A DNA stretch of 64,000 bases, taken from assembly GCA_947044365.1 (NCBI GenBank), contig OX345636.1, positions 2,562,001 to 2,626,000 of the forward strand. Direction: 5' to 3'. Shown here piece after piece: positions 1 to 11,302 of this stretch (within the stretch, counting starts at the first letter, position 1; every line of letters starts with the position of its first letter). The position numbers and the translations under genes are program-made. The stretch comes from Petrosia ficiformis (taxonomy: Eukaryota > Porifera > Demospongiae > Haplosclerida > Petrosiidae). The notes under the pieces are model-generated. The model made no database searches. It was not told where the DNA came from and saw only the letters and a list, made by a program, of their open reading frames with translations.

Positions 1-122
1 ATCATCTGATGGAATCTCAAGTGCACCTCCTAGTTCATTCCAAGAGGCTGAGATATCCTTAACTAAACCTAAAATATCTTTCATTTCTGGTGGTTTCTCA
101 AGTAAATCCCTAAATGATATAC
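1..122 (-). CDS. Death-domain exon, partial (runs off left edge)
   Basis: Minus-strand exon with a clear splice acceptor (TTTATAG, AG at 124-123), open to the left edge of the window. In phase 1 it reads a run including EMKDILGLVKDISASWNELG, then an ALEIPSDD-like segment. This matches the start of a Death domain: helix 1, then the W..LG..L.I pattern also seen in the other Death exons here. Death domains are protein-interaction modules of cytoplasmic cell-death and immune adaptors. No upstream exon was identified between 123 and 3.9 kb, so the rest of the protein is unknown. It may be a neighbouring paralogue of the genes at 6-7.7 kb and 23.6-61.3 kb. Domain call inferred from pattern only. 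Confidence 0.6.
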
Positions 123-2294
123 CTATAAATAATTATAGTAGAAAAAATGTTAATTAATTACTAATATCATAATTATGTTAATAATAATTTATTACTGTAC
201 AGAACTCTCACCAGAAGTATGAAGTGTTATTGGAAAACAATAATAGTAATAGTTATTAATTTTACTGACAGAAATAATTGCAGTGTTAGTCACTACATGT
301 AATTAAAAGCAGGTTTAAAGTATAATAATTATTATAATTATATGTGTGTGTTACAGCTTATACTCCAGTCCTAGTAAACAAATACATTATGATAAATCCT
401 AAAATAAGTTATAGAGCAGCGTTATAATCAAAGAAGTTAAAAAGCGTTTTGTGGCTTTAAGGCTCTTTTGTAAATGTTATATTAACTCATATGCTGATGA
501 TACTGAGATAGATGTATTCTTGACAGATTTTGAAGTTGTTGTCTCCAGTCTCATCACGTCAAGTCTTTAGTCTAGTCAATTCTCCAGTTTCCTTTCTCAT
601 GATTACTCACCTGCAAAAAGGTCTTGATGCGATTCATGATTGGAGTATAATTATAAATATGCTAAAGCGAAATACTTATTGGAAAAGCTCAGATGGTTAG
701 TGATAAATCGATTTCTGCTAGTTTATATTGATCAAGTAACATGCAGTGAAGCATGTGGATTTTGTGAGATATCTACATTAATTAACTGTGTATTATAAAT
801 ATTTGCTTTGATCATCAGCGTCAGATAATAGCGGTCACAAAATCTTTTTCAACGATGCACTGTACAAGCAAATTGCTCTTTTGGACCATTCCTTTACTTC
901 CCTGTAGGGGTATTAGTGGGAATCAAGGTCATGAAGCGAAGGGGCTGGCCCGCTAGACTAGTCTCACGTATCCAGCCCCTCCCCTCTAAACAAGGGTATA
1001 CCGGTATCCGGTACGTATGTAAGCGCTTAAGCCTCGTTTAGATGGGAGGGGCTGGCTACGCGAGACTACGGATGCTACGGTATTACACATGTAAGAAACA
1101 TTAGATACTCTAACTCAAATTTTTTAAAGCTTAAATTAGTAGCTGATCTCAACTCTTAGTCTTATAGTTTAATATTTTATTTAGTTTTAATGCAATTTTG
1201 GACATTGTAATTACAAAAATAACAAAATTGTATCAGTATAATTATACACCAAGTTAATTAAGCTATTCTTGTTTTGTGAGTGATTGTACATCAGTGGTAG
1301 TGTCTTCTCGAGGCTGAGGGCCCCTCCCCAAGTATCTCCCAGCTGTATTCATTAATGACAGACAATTAGTACAAAGTAGTTTAGCAAATTGGCATCCCCA
1401 TATATCTCTTAACTAAATTTACAATTAATTCTTGCAACTACCAATAAATTAGTTACTTTAATAACAATTTTTTTTACAGATATATAAAACCTTCTAATTT
1501 TAGTTTTTGGTTAGCTAACTGAAACAGCACCACGATTTTCATTTTCACAGTTATAATACAACATTTTTGATTTATCAATTTCTGTTATACTGCAAAGGCC
1601 ATTCTTAAACTTGCCCGGCCAGTTTACTATAATATTAGTCATGTATGTACAAATCCCCTTTTATGGTCAAAGGCACAAGAGACACAAACAATAACAGCAC
1701 TAATGAACTCACATTAAAATCAACATCATGTAATAATGATATTATAGCTATGAAAAATAAATAATTAAAGTTTAGATTATTAATTGCATAACAGCAAGAG
1801 CATAATCATAATTATTATATTATATATAATTATAATAAATATATGCATATTTAGCAGCAGAAATATATTACATATATATAGCTTTATATATATATATATA
1901 TATATATAATTATATATATATTATGTATATAGTTATATATATATATATATATGTAATATATATAGTATGATGGCGACATCATTCCTTTGTACAGGACGGC
2001 TGAAAAACAATCGCTGATCTTTTTTTTTTTTAAATTGAAATTCATAATTTTCCATGCACAGTCACATATAGTCTTTATTATTGTCAATTGTAAAGCTATA
2101 CTTGAAAATTGGTGAATACAGTCACTATACATTAAAATGTTGTTTACCTATAACAATTCATTTACAAACCAATCCCTGTAATGACACAACTATCTCTCAT
2201 CTACTTATGCAATGCACATATAACATTAAACCCCTGAGAAAACAATAGAGATGGCCCTGCAGGCCGTAAAAAAATGAAACAGCATGTAGAATAA
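123..2294. other. AT-rich non-coding stretch with small inverted repeat and TA microsatellites
   Basis: No supportable gene. It contains a small inverted repeat (arms 970-991 and 1036-1057, nearly complementary, centred on a locally GC-rich patch at about 930-1075) and long TA/TATATA runs around 1860-1960. Open frames across the TA runs are low-complexity artefacts. Confidence 0.6.
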
Positions 2295-2302
2295 CTTATT
2301 AT

Positions 2303-2676
2303 CAAGGGCGTAGCTAGCAGTAGGCTACAGTAGGCTTTAGCCTACCCTGAGATTTTGAACTTATTCCTAATTACTTCTCAAAATATTGTATATAATAAAA
2401 TTAAAATAAATTATAATACTTACAGGATAAAAAATAATGATAATTATGTTGGAAATATAATTGTTTTCCAGACAACTTTTGATTCTTTTCAGAAAATACA
2501 GCTTAGATCGCTTCTATGCCGCCATATTAAACAAATAGGCTGGGTTAGTCAATTGTTACCAATTTAATTAATTGACCACACCCATCATGAATACATAATT
2601 AGCTAAAATTTTCGGCGCGCTGCGCGCCCAATTTATATTGAGCCTACCCTATTCATTCATCCTGGCTACGCCCTTG
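2303..2676. mobile_element. short non-autonomous DNA transposon (MITE), 8-bp TSD
   Basis: A 374-bp element with terminal inverted repeats beginning CAAGGGCGTAGC, ending with the complement GCTACGCCCTTG. It is flanked by exact 8-bp direct repeats CTTATTAT (2295-2302 and 2677-2684). An 8-bp duplication is typical of hAT-type (also P-type) transposases. No coding capacity; the 70-aa open frame inside is not convincing. An internal GC-rich patch sits near 2615-2630. Confidence 0.85.
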
Positions 2677-2684
2677 CTTATTAT

Positions 2685-3439
2685 AATTATAATTGGAGCT
2701 GCAAGAAATATATAATTAAATTTAGTTTTATGGTCATACTGTTCACCCAATACATAATGCATACCTACCAATTACTTATGGCTATATATTTCATGTAACT
2801 CATATAATGAACTAGTAATTTTATCTGTCCAAACCTAACTTGATTTACTCGTTGTATAGTTGTGCAGTTATTTGCACTGCAACCAGGGCCTAAACTCTTC
2901 TCAGAATCACTACTAGCCCAACCTGTAAACTGCCATGGAGACTTGACTGACCTGCAAAGGGTCAAATCTCCAGCCAACCCATATAGAGTATACAGATCAA
3001 AATTTCAATATAGTTTTAATCAATTTAGTTCATTTTATGCTTATGTGATTTGTCCAATTGACTTTCAAGGAAAAACTCATGATAGTACTCTTGTTTTTTT
3101 TAATATTGACATGTTGAACTTAGTGTTGTACCTATACTAAGTATTGCCTATAATTCAGATACAGATATTATAGGCAACTAAAACTGCCTATACTTATACC
3201 TATACCTGTACCTGTGTTCACTCCTGTTTCTAGTATATGTTCATAATGTTCATGTGTATCACTATATAGCCATTTCTGTTGGAAAATGAAACTGACAAAC
3301 TACTTGAAAATATGGAAATAGGTAAAAAAAAATATGATTCTAACTATTGTATCAACCTTTTCCTACAGTAAAATAGTACTATCACTGTAAAAAATAATGG
3401 TTATTTTAACCAATGTTCGGTTACATGAGTTTCAGTATT
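2685..3439. other. non-coding stretch, nothing recognised
   Basis: AT-rich sequence with only short unsupported open frames on both strands. Short repeated words (ctatacctatacctgtacctg-like) occur near 3180-3215. No gene or transposon ends recognised. Confidence 0.5.
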
Positions 3440-3449
3440 AATAATATGC

Positions 3450-3720
3450 TCCTGAGTAGTGTTGTTCTTGTTCTTGGGTACTAGAACTAATATAATTTTA
3501 GTTCTGCCCTTTTTATTTTAGTTCTAGTACCAAGAACTAGAATTGGTACTAGAACTAAAAAAATATTTTGTTAAGAACTAGAATTGGTACTAGAACTATA
3601 AATATATTTTGTTAAGAGCTGGAATTGATACTAGAACTAAAAAAATATTTTGCTAAGAACTAGAATTGGTATTAGAACTAAATTTTTGCAATAGAACTTT
3701 AATAAGTACCGTAACTAAAA
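3450..3720. repeat. imperfect tandem repeat of ACTAGAACTAAA-type units
   Basis: Units of about 57-62 bases share the words AAGAACTAGAATTGGTA and ACTAGAACTAAAAAAATATT, repeated about four times from about 3520 to 3700, with more degenerate copies before. Similar (GAACTAGAACTGGAACTA) words recur just after the hAT transposase gene (6136-6165). These two patches probably mark the subterminal regions of the hAT element between them. I could not place exact ends or a TSD. Confidence 0.65.
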
Positions 3721-3900
3721 CTATGATGCCAGTTACTTGGGTCATTTTACATTTTCTTTGAAGTTGGAAGGGTAATAATTTTAGCATTTTACACCTTGTT
3801 TTGATTATGATATCATGCACAGCTGATGACTACCAGCTGACATATTACTCACAATGACACAATCTCACACCTTTGAACAATTACCTGACTCAGTTTTGTA

Positions 3901-6036
3901 ATGGCAGGAAGACCAAAGAAAAGCAGTGTGTGGAATTATTTCATGTATGAGAAAGACAGTGATAAAAGTGTTTGCCAAGTGAGGATTTCAAAGAATGAGG
4001 AAGAAGTGATTTGTGGAAAGAAGTTGAGTGGAATGTATGCCTCCAATATGAAGAAACATCTTAAGCTTCAACATAAGGAAGCCTTCAAAAAGTTTGAGGA
4101 AGAAGAAAATGAAAGAAGTAAATCAAATGTCTCAAAGAGAAAGAGACTTAAAAGAGACAGTAATTCCACCACATCACAACTCACAATCAAAGAAGCACTG
4201 AGGCCAACTCTTTACCCAAGGGATTCCAAAAAACAAAAGGCTATCACACGAAAATTAGCTTTGTTTGTTGGGTCAACCAATTTTCCTTTGTGTCTAGTAG
4301 ATTGTTCTGAATTTCGAGACCTTCTCACAGAAATGGACTGCCAGTACGGCATACCTTATTGAAAGAAGCTGGGTCAGGAAATTGACCAGGTGTACAGTGA
4401 TTTACAGCATAACATCTCCCTTGTTTTGGAGCAAACGAAACGAATTAGCATTTGTTGCGACATATGGTCAAAGCAGGGTATGACTGCCTCATTTTTGGGT
4501 GTCATTGTACATTGCTTCACTGTTCATGACAGGAAGCGGCACAGCATAACTTTGGCCGTTAAACGTTTCGAGCAGCCACACACCGGGGAAAGAATTGCAG
4601 AATTGCTGCAATCAATCCTTGATCAATGGGACATACCTCGTCACAAAGTCTTTTGCTCATTGACAGACAATGGAAGCAATATGATTAAGGCATTTAAATT
4701 GCTTTCATTTGATGAAACAGATGAAGAAGAGTCAAGTGAAGTTTTGAGCGAAAACGAGTTGGATAGTGAACAAGAAGATGATTGCGATGATTCGGATTTG
4801 GAAGATGAAGAAATGTCTGATGGGTCTGCAAAGGCTGTGGATGAAATAAAAAACTTTGATGAACATGAAGATGACCACAGTATAGCATTTATTGGGTGGA
4901 AACGTAATAGTTGTTTCACGCACACATTACAATTGGTGGTCAAAGAATTTGAAAAGGCTCCATGCTTCAAAGCAACACTGGCGAAAGCATACAAAATAGT
5001 GAAAAAATTCAACAGCTCATGTAAAGGCACTGAAAAACTCGTGAAGCTTGCTGGGAAGAAGCTGGTGTCTAACTGCCCAACAAGATGGGACTCAATATTT
5101 TTAATGATATCTCGCTTAATCAGTGTCAGGGATCATGTCACTACTGTTTTGGATGACTTGGGGTGGGATGCACTCACACCATCTCAATGGAAGCAACTGC
5201 GAGCTGTAGTGGAACTCTTGCAACCATTTGCACATCAAACAAATGTGGCGAGCTCTGAGAATACTACAAGTATTCCTATGGTCATTCCAAGTTTGAAGGA
5301 ACTTGATCTTCACTTAAAGGAGGTAAGAAATTGAAGATAATAGTTCGAATTTAATTATGCCCACTTTGTTTTGTAGATGATGAAGCTCAATACTTTCAAC
5401 ATACCAACCGTCATTATAGCTGCCAGAAACATGCAGAAGGCTTTGAATGTAAGATTCAAGTTTGCCATTGATCCTTTGGCCACCAATTTTGATGGAATCT
5501 ATATTGCCTCCACCTTTCTCACTCCTGCATATCGAGGTTTGCTTGATGCTTCCCAAAGTTCCAAAGCCAAGGAGTTCCTAACGGAAATGATGACAGATGG
5601 TAGTCATCTTCTGAATGACTGTAATACATCTGAAGAGAATGCAGATCCCAAGAATGATGAAGAGGAGCCTCCTTTTAAAAGATTCAAGCACCTAGATCGT
5701 GTTAGTGAGTTGTTGCGAAAAAAAGAAGAGGAAGAGAGAAATAAAGATTCAATGGAACTGACCACAGAGGAAGAAGAGATTGAAAGATATACCAAAACCA
5801 AGCACAACTGTGAAGAGTTAAAACTAGATCCACTAACGTACTGGATACAAGTGGCTCACATATACCCACATCTTTCAGGTGTAGCATGTGACATCTTGAC
5901 AACACCTGCATCATCAGCCCCTGTTGAGCATGTCTTCTCAATTAGTGGGGAGGCAACAAGAGGAAGACGGAATAGATTGGTAGACTATAATTTAGAACGA
6001 GAGACATTACTTAGAAAAAATAAATCATATTTATAA
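3901..6036 (+). pseudogene. hAT-family transposase with BED zinc finger, one in-frame stop
   Basis: Two exons: 3901-5322 and 5377-6036, joined by a 54-bp GT-AG intron (donor GAG|GTAAGA, acceptor TTTTGTAG|ATG) in phase 0. Together they give about 693 codons, a normal hAT length. The N-terminus begins MAGRPKKSSVWNYF, followed by the Cys...Cys...HLKLQH pattern of a BED zinc finger (DNA binding). The middle has the catalytic-core style segments CDIWSKQ and SLTDNGSNM, with an acidic insertion (Glu/Asp-rich, about 4710-4860). The C-terminus has the hAT dimerisation region (PASSAPVEHVFSISG). A single TGA at 4360-4362 interrupts it; the same frame continues open from 4363, so one base change would explain it (CGA to TGA is a simple option). 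AATAAA lies just after the stop (about 6048). Not part of the host gene set. Confidence 0.85.
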
Positions 6037-6431
6037 TTTCAAGGTTAAATAAATGAACTGATTAATAAATTAGTAAGAAAAGATTACACCCACAATGCAA
6101 CTGGCACCATACAACTAGTATTAGGACAATAATACAGAACTAGAACTGGAACTAGAACTGGAACTAAACTTCCTGTAACATTTGCTGATGGTGTTATCTC
6201 TTCTATTGTATCACTTGTTTCCACACACTCGGGAACAACAGAACGTTCTGAAGTTGATTGCTGATGATCATAATCTTGTGTGTTCATATGTATACGTGAA
6301 GTATTTGGTGATATATCATTGATATACTTCTCCTCAACTTTATTGGCAACATCTAATCTTTTAATCTTCCCCAGTGCACCCACAATATCTTTCCATGTAC
6401 CCTTAGGGGTTGTCTGAAGCCATTTATTTAA

Positions 6432-7558
6432 GGTGGTACTAGGGAGTGGGCGGATGCGACTCCAATCAGTTTCAAAATAGAATATTATATAATATGACTC
6501 TAACCTGGTGTAATGGCAACCTTCATATCTTCTAATCACCTTTATAGGGTCCTGGAAGTGATAAAACATATATAAAATGTCCATTTTTGTAATCGCAATA
6601 AGTACAAAACAGAGAAAGCCACGCCCACCAATCATGGCATGCACCAAGTACAATGCATTTAGAGAAAACAAATAGAGCCGTTTTCTGGAAATTCATTTTA
6701 CTTTTATAGTTACAAGAGGCTGAAGAAAGCTGAATTTTGTAGCTTTCCACTGAAACCATAAAATCTACCTTTCTAGGCACTATCAAACTCCGATCTTTCT
6801 CAGAGACCAACTACAGTTACCCGCCATTGTTCCAGAAAAGTTACGAAGCCGTTTTCTGCAAATTCATTTTACTTTTAAAGTTACAAGAGGCTGAAGAAAG
6901 CTGAATTCTGTAGCTTTCCACTGAAACCATAAAATCTACCTTTCTAGGCACTATCAAACTCCGATCTTTCTCAGAGAGCAACTACAGTTACCCGCCATTG
7001 TTCCAGAAAAGTTACGAAGCCGTTTTCTGCAAATTCATTTTACTTTTAAAGTTACAAGAGGCTGAAGAAAGCTGAATTCTGTAGCTTTCCACTGAAACCA
7101 TAAAATCTACCTTTCTAGGCACTATCAAACTCCGATCTTTCTCAGAGAGCAACTACAGTTACCCGCCATTGTTCCAGAAAAGTTACGAAGCCGTTTTCTG
7201 CAAATTCATTTTACTTTTAAAGTTACAAGAGGCTGAAGAAAGCTGAATTCTGTAGCTTTCCACTGAAACCATAAAATCTACCTTTCTAGGCACTATCAAA
7301 CTCCGATCTTTCTCAGAGACCAACTACAATTACCCGCCATTGTTTCCCACCCACCGCCCCTTCCACCACCCGTGGGGCGTGTTTAGCTTTGTTTCTGAAA
7401 ATAAACTATCAGTGAAAACATTTAGGCCCAATAATTATACCCCCCGGGTGGGTGTGGCTTCCAAAAAATACAGAATGGAACCAGATTGTATGCAGCAAGA
7501 AGCTTGCAAGACTAGAAACTGATTGGAGTAGCATCCGCCCACGGAAAAGACTACAACC
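6432..7558. mobile_element. TTAA-target non-autonomous DNA transposon, copy 1 (expanded)
   Basis: Flanked by TTAA on both sides (6428-6431, 7559-7562). One end reads GGTGGTACTAGGGAGTGGGC, the other (inverted) GGTTGTAGTCTTTTCCGTGG, both followed by GGGCGGATGC(G/T)ACTCCAATCAG. These are the imperfect terminal inverted repeats. Length 1127 bp, against 615 bp for copy 3 (22488-23102); the excess is three extra 171-bp internal units. TTAA duplication is the signature of piggyBac-type integration, but no transposase is present. The open frames inside are not genes. Confidence 0.85.
6660..7345. repeat. 171-bp tandem repeat, about four units, inside TTAA element
   Basis: The word TCCAGAAAAGTTACGAAGCC recurs at 6831, 7002 and 7173, an exact 171-bp period, with almost identical sequence between. 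The other two element copies in the window (15682 and 22488) carry only one unit, so the array grew after insertion or in this copy's lineage. Confidence 0.95.
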
Positions 7559-7841
7559 TTAATAGAGCAATTAGTTTTGTGTCCACATTATGTTTATCTA
7601 AATCTATCACATCAAGATCAATGACTTCAAGTTTCAAGAACACTCCAAACTTATACCATTCGGCTCTAATAGGTTTCAGTTCCACAACTAGATCATGTAA
7701 TTTGGGTCGGTGGTCGCTGGCCTAGCGTTATAGCCCTGCCCCCTTAACAAAAATGCCACTCCCCCGAGTCTGACCTTGGGCTCGCGGATGCTGGGCATTC
7801 TTCTTCTGTCCCTGTCTTAAAAAAAAAAGATTAGACCAGGA

Positions 7842-7969
7842 ATGTCTCAGTGGATCTTCTGGAGTAAAATAGTAAACACAGTCACAGTCATGAAGATAAT
7901 GAATGTAGATCTGGGGTCCTGTGCACAGCAAAGCAATTCCAAAGCCATCCACTGGAGGCATAATCTTTT
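7842..7969 (-). CDS. possible upstream exon of the Death-domain gene (uncertain)
   Basis: An open stretch on the minus strand reads MDFEKIMPPVDGFGIALL, then a GPQIYIHYLHDCDCVYYF segment with protein-like composition. It lies just upstream of the Death exon at 7722. It could be part of a domain preceding the Death domain in the same gene, but no convincing acceptor and donor were found. I do not recognise the domain. Confidence 0.2.
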
Positions 7970-8292
7970 CAAAATCCATTCTGGAAATTATGGTAATGCT
8001 TTCATCAAAGAACTGACCAGATTATTTAGGGCTTGTACGGAGCCAATAAAGAATCACATTGAAATTTGTTTTTCTTCTTGCTATACTAGTTTTACTAAAG
8101 CCTGTTCAAAGATTAAACAAAAGAACACATCATACACCAGACTCAAACTATGGCTGATGGTTCTTTTCAGCAGTTTTTTGATGAAAGAAGATTGATTCAA
8201 CTTCGTATAAAAAACCAAAAGAAAATGTTTTGCTAACTTCTTGTGTAAACTATAATGATGAATAAAAAGTGAAGTCTGCTGTTCACCTTTTG

Positions 8293-8520
8293 TCAGATCA
8301 ATCTAAGGGTTCTGTTCTCTCTATAGATGACCCTTCTTTTCCTGATGATCCCCACTTTCTCAGGTAAAGGCTTGACTAAACTCTTTAGTTGCCTGGATTG
8401 CACTGCATCTAATTTGGCCTGTTCAATCAGCTTGAGGTACAACTTTTTCAACAAGCCTTCAGCTTCAATAATCATATCTACCCTTTCATAAATCATTTCC
8501 AACTCTTTCAACAGGTGTAT
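8293..8520 (-). CDS. hypothetical helical fragment
   Basis: Open frame on the minus strand, rich in Leu, Lys and Glu (for example ERVDMIIEAEGLLKKLYLKL), which would form a long helix or coiled coil, ending in a basic tail. No family recognised and splice sites not evident. It may be a leftover of a mobile element or an exon of a host gene. Confidence 0.2.
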   Translation of the reverse strand: MHLLKELEMIYERVDMIIEAEGLLKKLYLKLIEQAKLDAVQSRQLKSLVKPLPEKVGIIRKRRVIYRENRTLRLI

Positions 8521-8579
8521 TGTAGTAAAGAGAAAATGACATAAGGGAATACTATCTATAATTAATCATACCTCACTAT

Positions 8580-9360
8580 GGCCATTGGAGTCAAACTATT
8601 GATCAAGAAAATGTCAATGGACAACATCAACCAAGTGTGGTATGCAGATAATGTATGGTTCATTAGTTGTGGGACAAATTAGTCAGATTGGTAAATCTTT
8701 TAATGTGTAGCATTCTCTGAGTTGTTCATACGATGGTTTGCTATACATTGAAGCACAACAAAATGTGAGACATCACAGCAATAATGTCATAATGATGAAA
8801 GAACTTTGCACTGTCAGCATCAAACCTTCTCTCCAACCATTGAGTGGTGAAACACTTCACCACAAAACAGCTATAGCTGAAGATGGTGCACATCCTGACA
8901 TTGCTTTGGTGACTGTGATAATAATGTGCATTTTTTGATGTAAGAGTTTTTAATCAATATTATCGCAGTCAATCATTGTCTTCTTGCTATAGGCATAACA
9001 AAATTGGTGAAAAATTAAACGTTCATTTGAGGAAAGAGTCAAAATGTTGAACATGGCACCACATGTCTTCTCAACCTCTGGAGGTCTCAGTCCAATTTCG
9101 TCTGTGGTGTATAAGACTGGGATCTCTTATCTTGTCCATATTGAATCTGAAACATACTCTCAAACCTTGTCCTAATACACTGTAAATTCAATTTTGGCCT
9201 ACTTCGATCAACTACAATATGAGTTCATGATTTCATTCTGAATTGCATCATCTATTTGAAAAACTGGATACCAACATTGATCCATGAATATACTAAAAGT
9301 AATTTCAACTTGTGTGCAAGACAATAAACTATACATGTCACATCTTATCACAATCGCTTC
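8580..9360 (+). pseudogene. decayed retroelement, RT-containing type
   Basis: With stops and frame changes, the plus strand shows fragments of a reverse-transcriptase element. An early segment reads NINQVWYADN, a decayed form of the QVWYADDA-type RT catalytic motif (second Asp lost). Then comes LQPLSGETLHHKTAIAEDGA, and further on the phrase VFSTSGGLSPISSVVYK, which resembles the conserved VFSTSGG...FYK region in the C-terminal part of such elements. No intact frame longer than 66 codons, so non-functional. Family attribution is from memory of these motifs and should be searched. Confidence 0.45.
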
Positions 9361-9663
9361 ACACAATCATTATTAGTTAGCTAGTTAAAACCATTATTAC
9401 AACTTTACAAGAATAATAAAAACAATTTTCTAGAAAAATTTTTTAAAAATGTAGGGATGTCAAAACCCAAAAAGCATGCGAACAAGGTTGGGAAGCTACA
9501 TAGGACTCAAAATTAAACATTAAATCTTAATGGCCATCTAGAAGGTGTTAGTAGTCATAAAAACACACCATTCAGAAAAAAACAATGGAAACAAGAATAA
9601 TAAAAAACATTTTCAATAAAAATGAAAGATGTAGGGATATCAAAACCCAAAAAGCATGTGAAC

Positions 9664-9826
9664 AAGGTCGGGAGGCTAATATAGGACCCAAAATTAAACA
9701 AACCACTTCTGTATAACCCTACATAAGTACAACTCTTTGCATTTTGCTTTGTAAGTACTTATGTATATAGGGTTATATGGAAGTGGTTTCTTTAATTTTG
9801 GGTCCTACGTTAACTTCTCGACCTTG
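9664..9826. repeat. foldback (inverted) repeat
   Basis: Arms about 9664-9731 and 9758-9826 are imperfect reverse complements (GGTCGGGAGGCTAATATAGG against CCTACGTTAACTTCTCGACC, and CCCTACATAAGTAC against GTACTTATGTATATAGGG). A related single copy of the left arm lies at about 9440-9530. Probably a foldback MITE remnant. Confidence 0.7.
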
Positions 9827-11089
9827 CTGGCATGCTAGATCATCAATACTTGTATTGGAATATACCTCTTCGATGAGTGAATCTTGCACTGTGCATGACG
9901 GAGGTATCTCAACAATGTCAGCAACCTCTGTATCAATATCAGCCTTTAGCATACCATTGCTGAGTCATCTTGCAAATCCTGCTCACATGGACGGGTGTGC
10001 ATGTTCTGTATTAATTGGTTTTGTCTGAATAAAGACCAAAGAGGTGATTTGTTTTAGGCAGTTATCTATCACCACTGATGGCAGGACTCGAGGGACAACA
10101 GGCAGGTTGTCTAAAATCACCACCATAAAGTAAATCTTTCCTCCAAAATGGCTTGCTACTCCTGTGATATCTTGCAAGCATATGTCAATTTGCATGGAGT
10201 GCAGAATCATTGTGGTGAACAGATCCTGTCTTCGTAGCTTGTCAGCTTGAAGTTGGAGACACATTACAAGGGCTTGTTTCCAAAACAGGTACTGGAAGCT
10301 TGAACAAACTGTGAACTGTTCTTCCATCAAACATTAGATTTCCTGCTATTCCTGTCCAGGCTGCACACACAATGTGTTTGCTGTGATGTCGCAGGTATGA
10401 TGCTAACTTGTTGAATATATAGGTTTTTCCTGATCCTCCTGGAGCATCTACATAGAAGCAATTAGATACAGGCTCATCTCCTCTCTACACTCTCAATGGA
10501 CTGTAGCACGGCTTCCACCAAGCATTGCTGCTCTTCATTGAGATCTTCAAAGTTGGGTGTTGGTTCAAGCTGAGTTGTCTCATCATCACTCCTACATTCT
10601 CTTTGGGGGAGAGTGGTAGGCCGAGAATAGCACAACTAGATCCTTTCTCTTGCAGTAGTTTATCAGGGCTTTATTAACAGCAAGTGATTTCTTACAAAAT
10701 CCTTTATCATTGTTTCAGTGTGCGTAATCCAAAGCTGCATAGGATTTGATAACTGGCAGTACGCACAGATTGTGGCAAAAATGCTCTGAAGCTGTTTAGG
10801 CATTTGAAATCGAGAAGCTTCAGTCAGAGCATCATCATGCATACTCTGTGTCGTTTGCCAGAAGATGCATTTGAATGCAAGCTTCACGAAATGTAGAAGC
10901 AACTTCACCTGAGACTGTCTTCACACTGTCATAGCTTGTAGCTCCAGGCACATGCAAAAGCAGCATTTTTAGGAAGAACTTCTCCAGATCGGCTGGACTG
11001 ACTGAGTCCATTCTACTAATTATCCTATCACCACCTCTTTGTCTTTTCACCAAACTCTTATCCCTGTTTTTGAAGACAAAATGATTTGG

Positions 11090-11302
11090 AATTTCAGTGT
11101 ATTGGAGCTGGTGTGCATTGGGATCTTCAATATTGAGCTTAAACCAAGCAGTCAAGTGTGTGTTTCTGATTGATTCTCTTTCAACTGCTTGTGCCGAATT
11201 TCAGTGTATTGGAACTGGTGTGCATTGGGATCTTCAATATTGAGCTTAAACCAAGCAGTCAAGTGTGTGTTTCTGATTGATTCTCTTTCAACTGCTTGTG
11301 CC
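11090..11302. repeat. 107-bp tandem duplication inside the Helitron remnant
   Basis: The segment starting AATTTCAGTGTATTGGAGCT at 11090 is repeated at 11197 with almost no change, up to GCTTGTGCC at 11302. A 107-bp period is not a multiple of three, so it also breaks the reading frame. Confidence 0.9.

Larger units (their letters stand above)
6084..7722 (-). pseudogene. Death-domain exon split by a TTAA-target transposon
   Basis: Minus-strand coding sequence in two pieces, 7722-7559 and 6431-6084. The first piece starts after a CTAG acceptor (7724-7723) and encodes the first half of a Death domain, including KPIRAEWYKFGVFLKLEVID. It is broken at the TTAA of a Leu codon by the element at 6432-7558. 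On the other side the same frame continues with LNKWLQTTPKGTWKDIVGAL and DVANKVEEKY, the second half of the same domain. A polar tail follows, running into the GAACTAGAACTGG repeat. Removing the element and one TTAA copy restores a continuous Death domain. As it stands the exon could only work if the insert is spliced or excised. Upstream and downstream exons are not established. It resembles the Death exons at 1-122, 23594-23952 and 55492-55749. Confidence 0.75.

Noticed and set aside
1860..2132. Open frame rich in Ile/Tyr across a TA microsatellite
   Set aside because: Encoded by TATATA repeat; low complexity, no splice or domain support.
4641..5030. Minus-strand open frames opposite the hAT transposase
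   Set aside because: Ser/Leu-rich shadow of the acidic coding stretch on the plus strand.
6532..6810. Open frames ending or starting in IRPLPSTTL and containing HAMIGGRGF
   Set aside because: They recur in all three copies of the TTAA element and follow its sequence, not a conserved protein; copies differ by frame changes.
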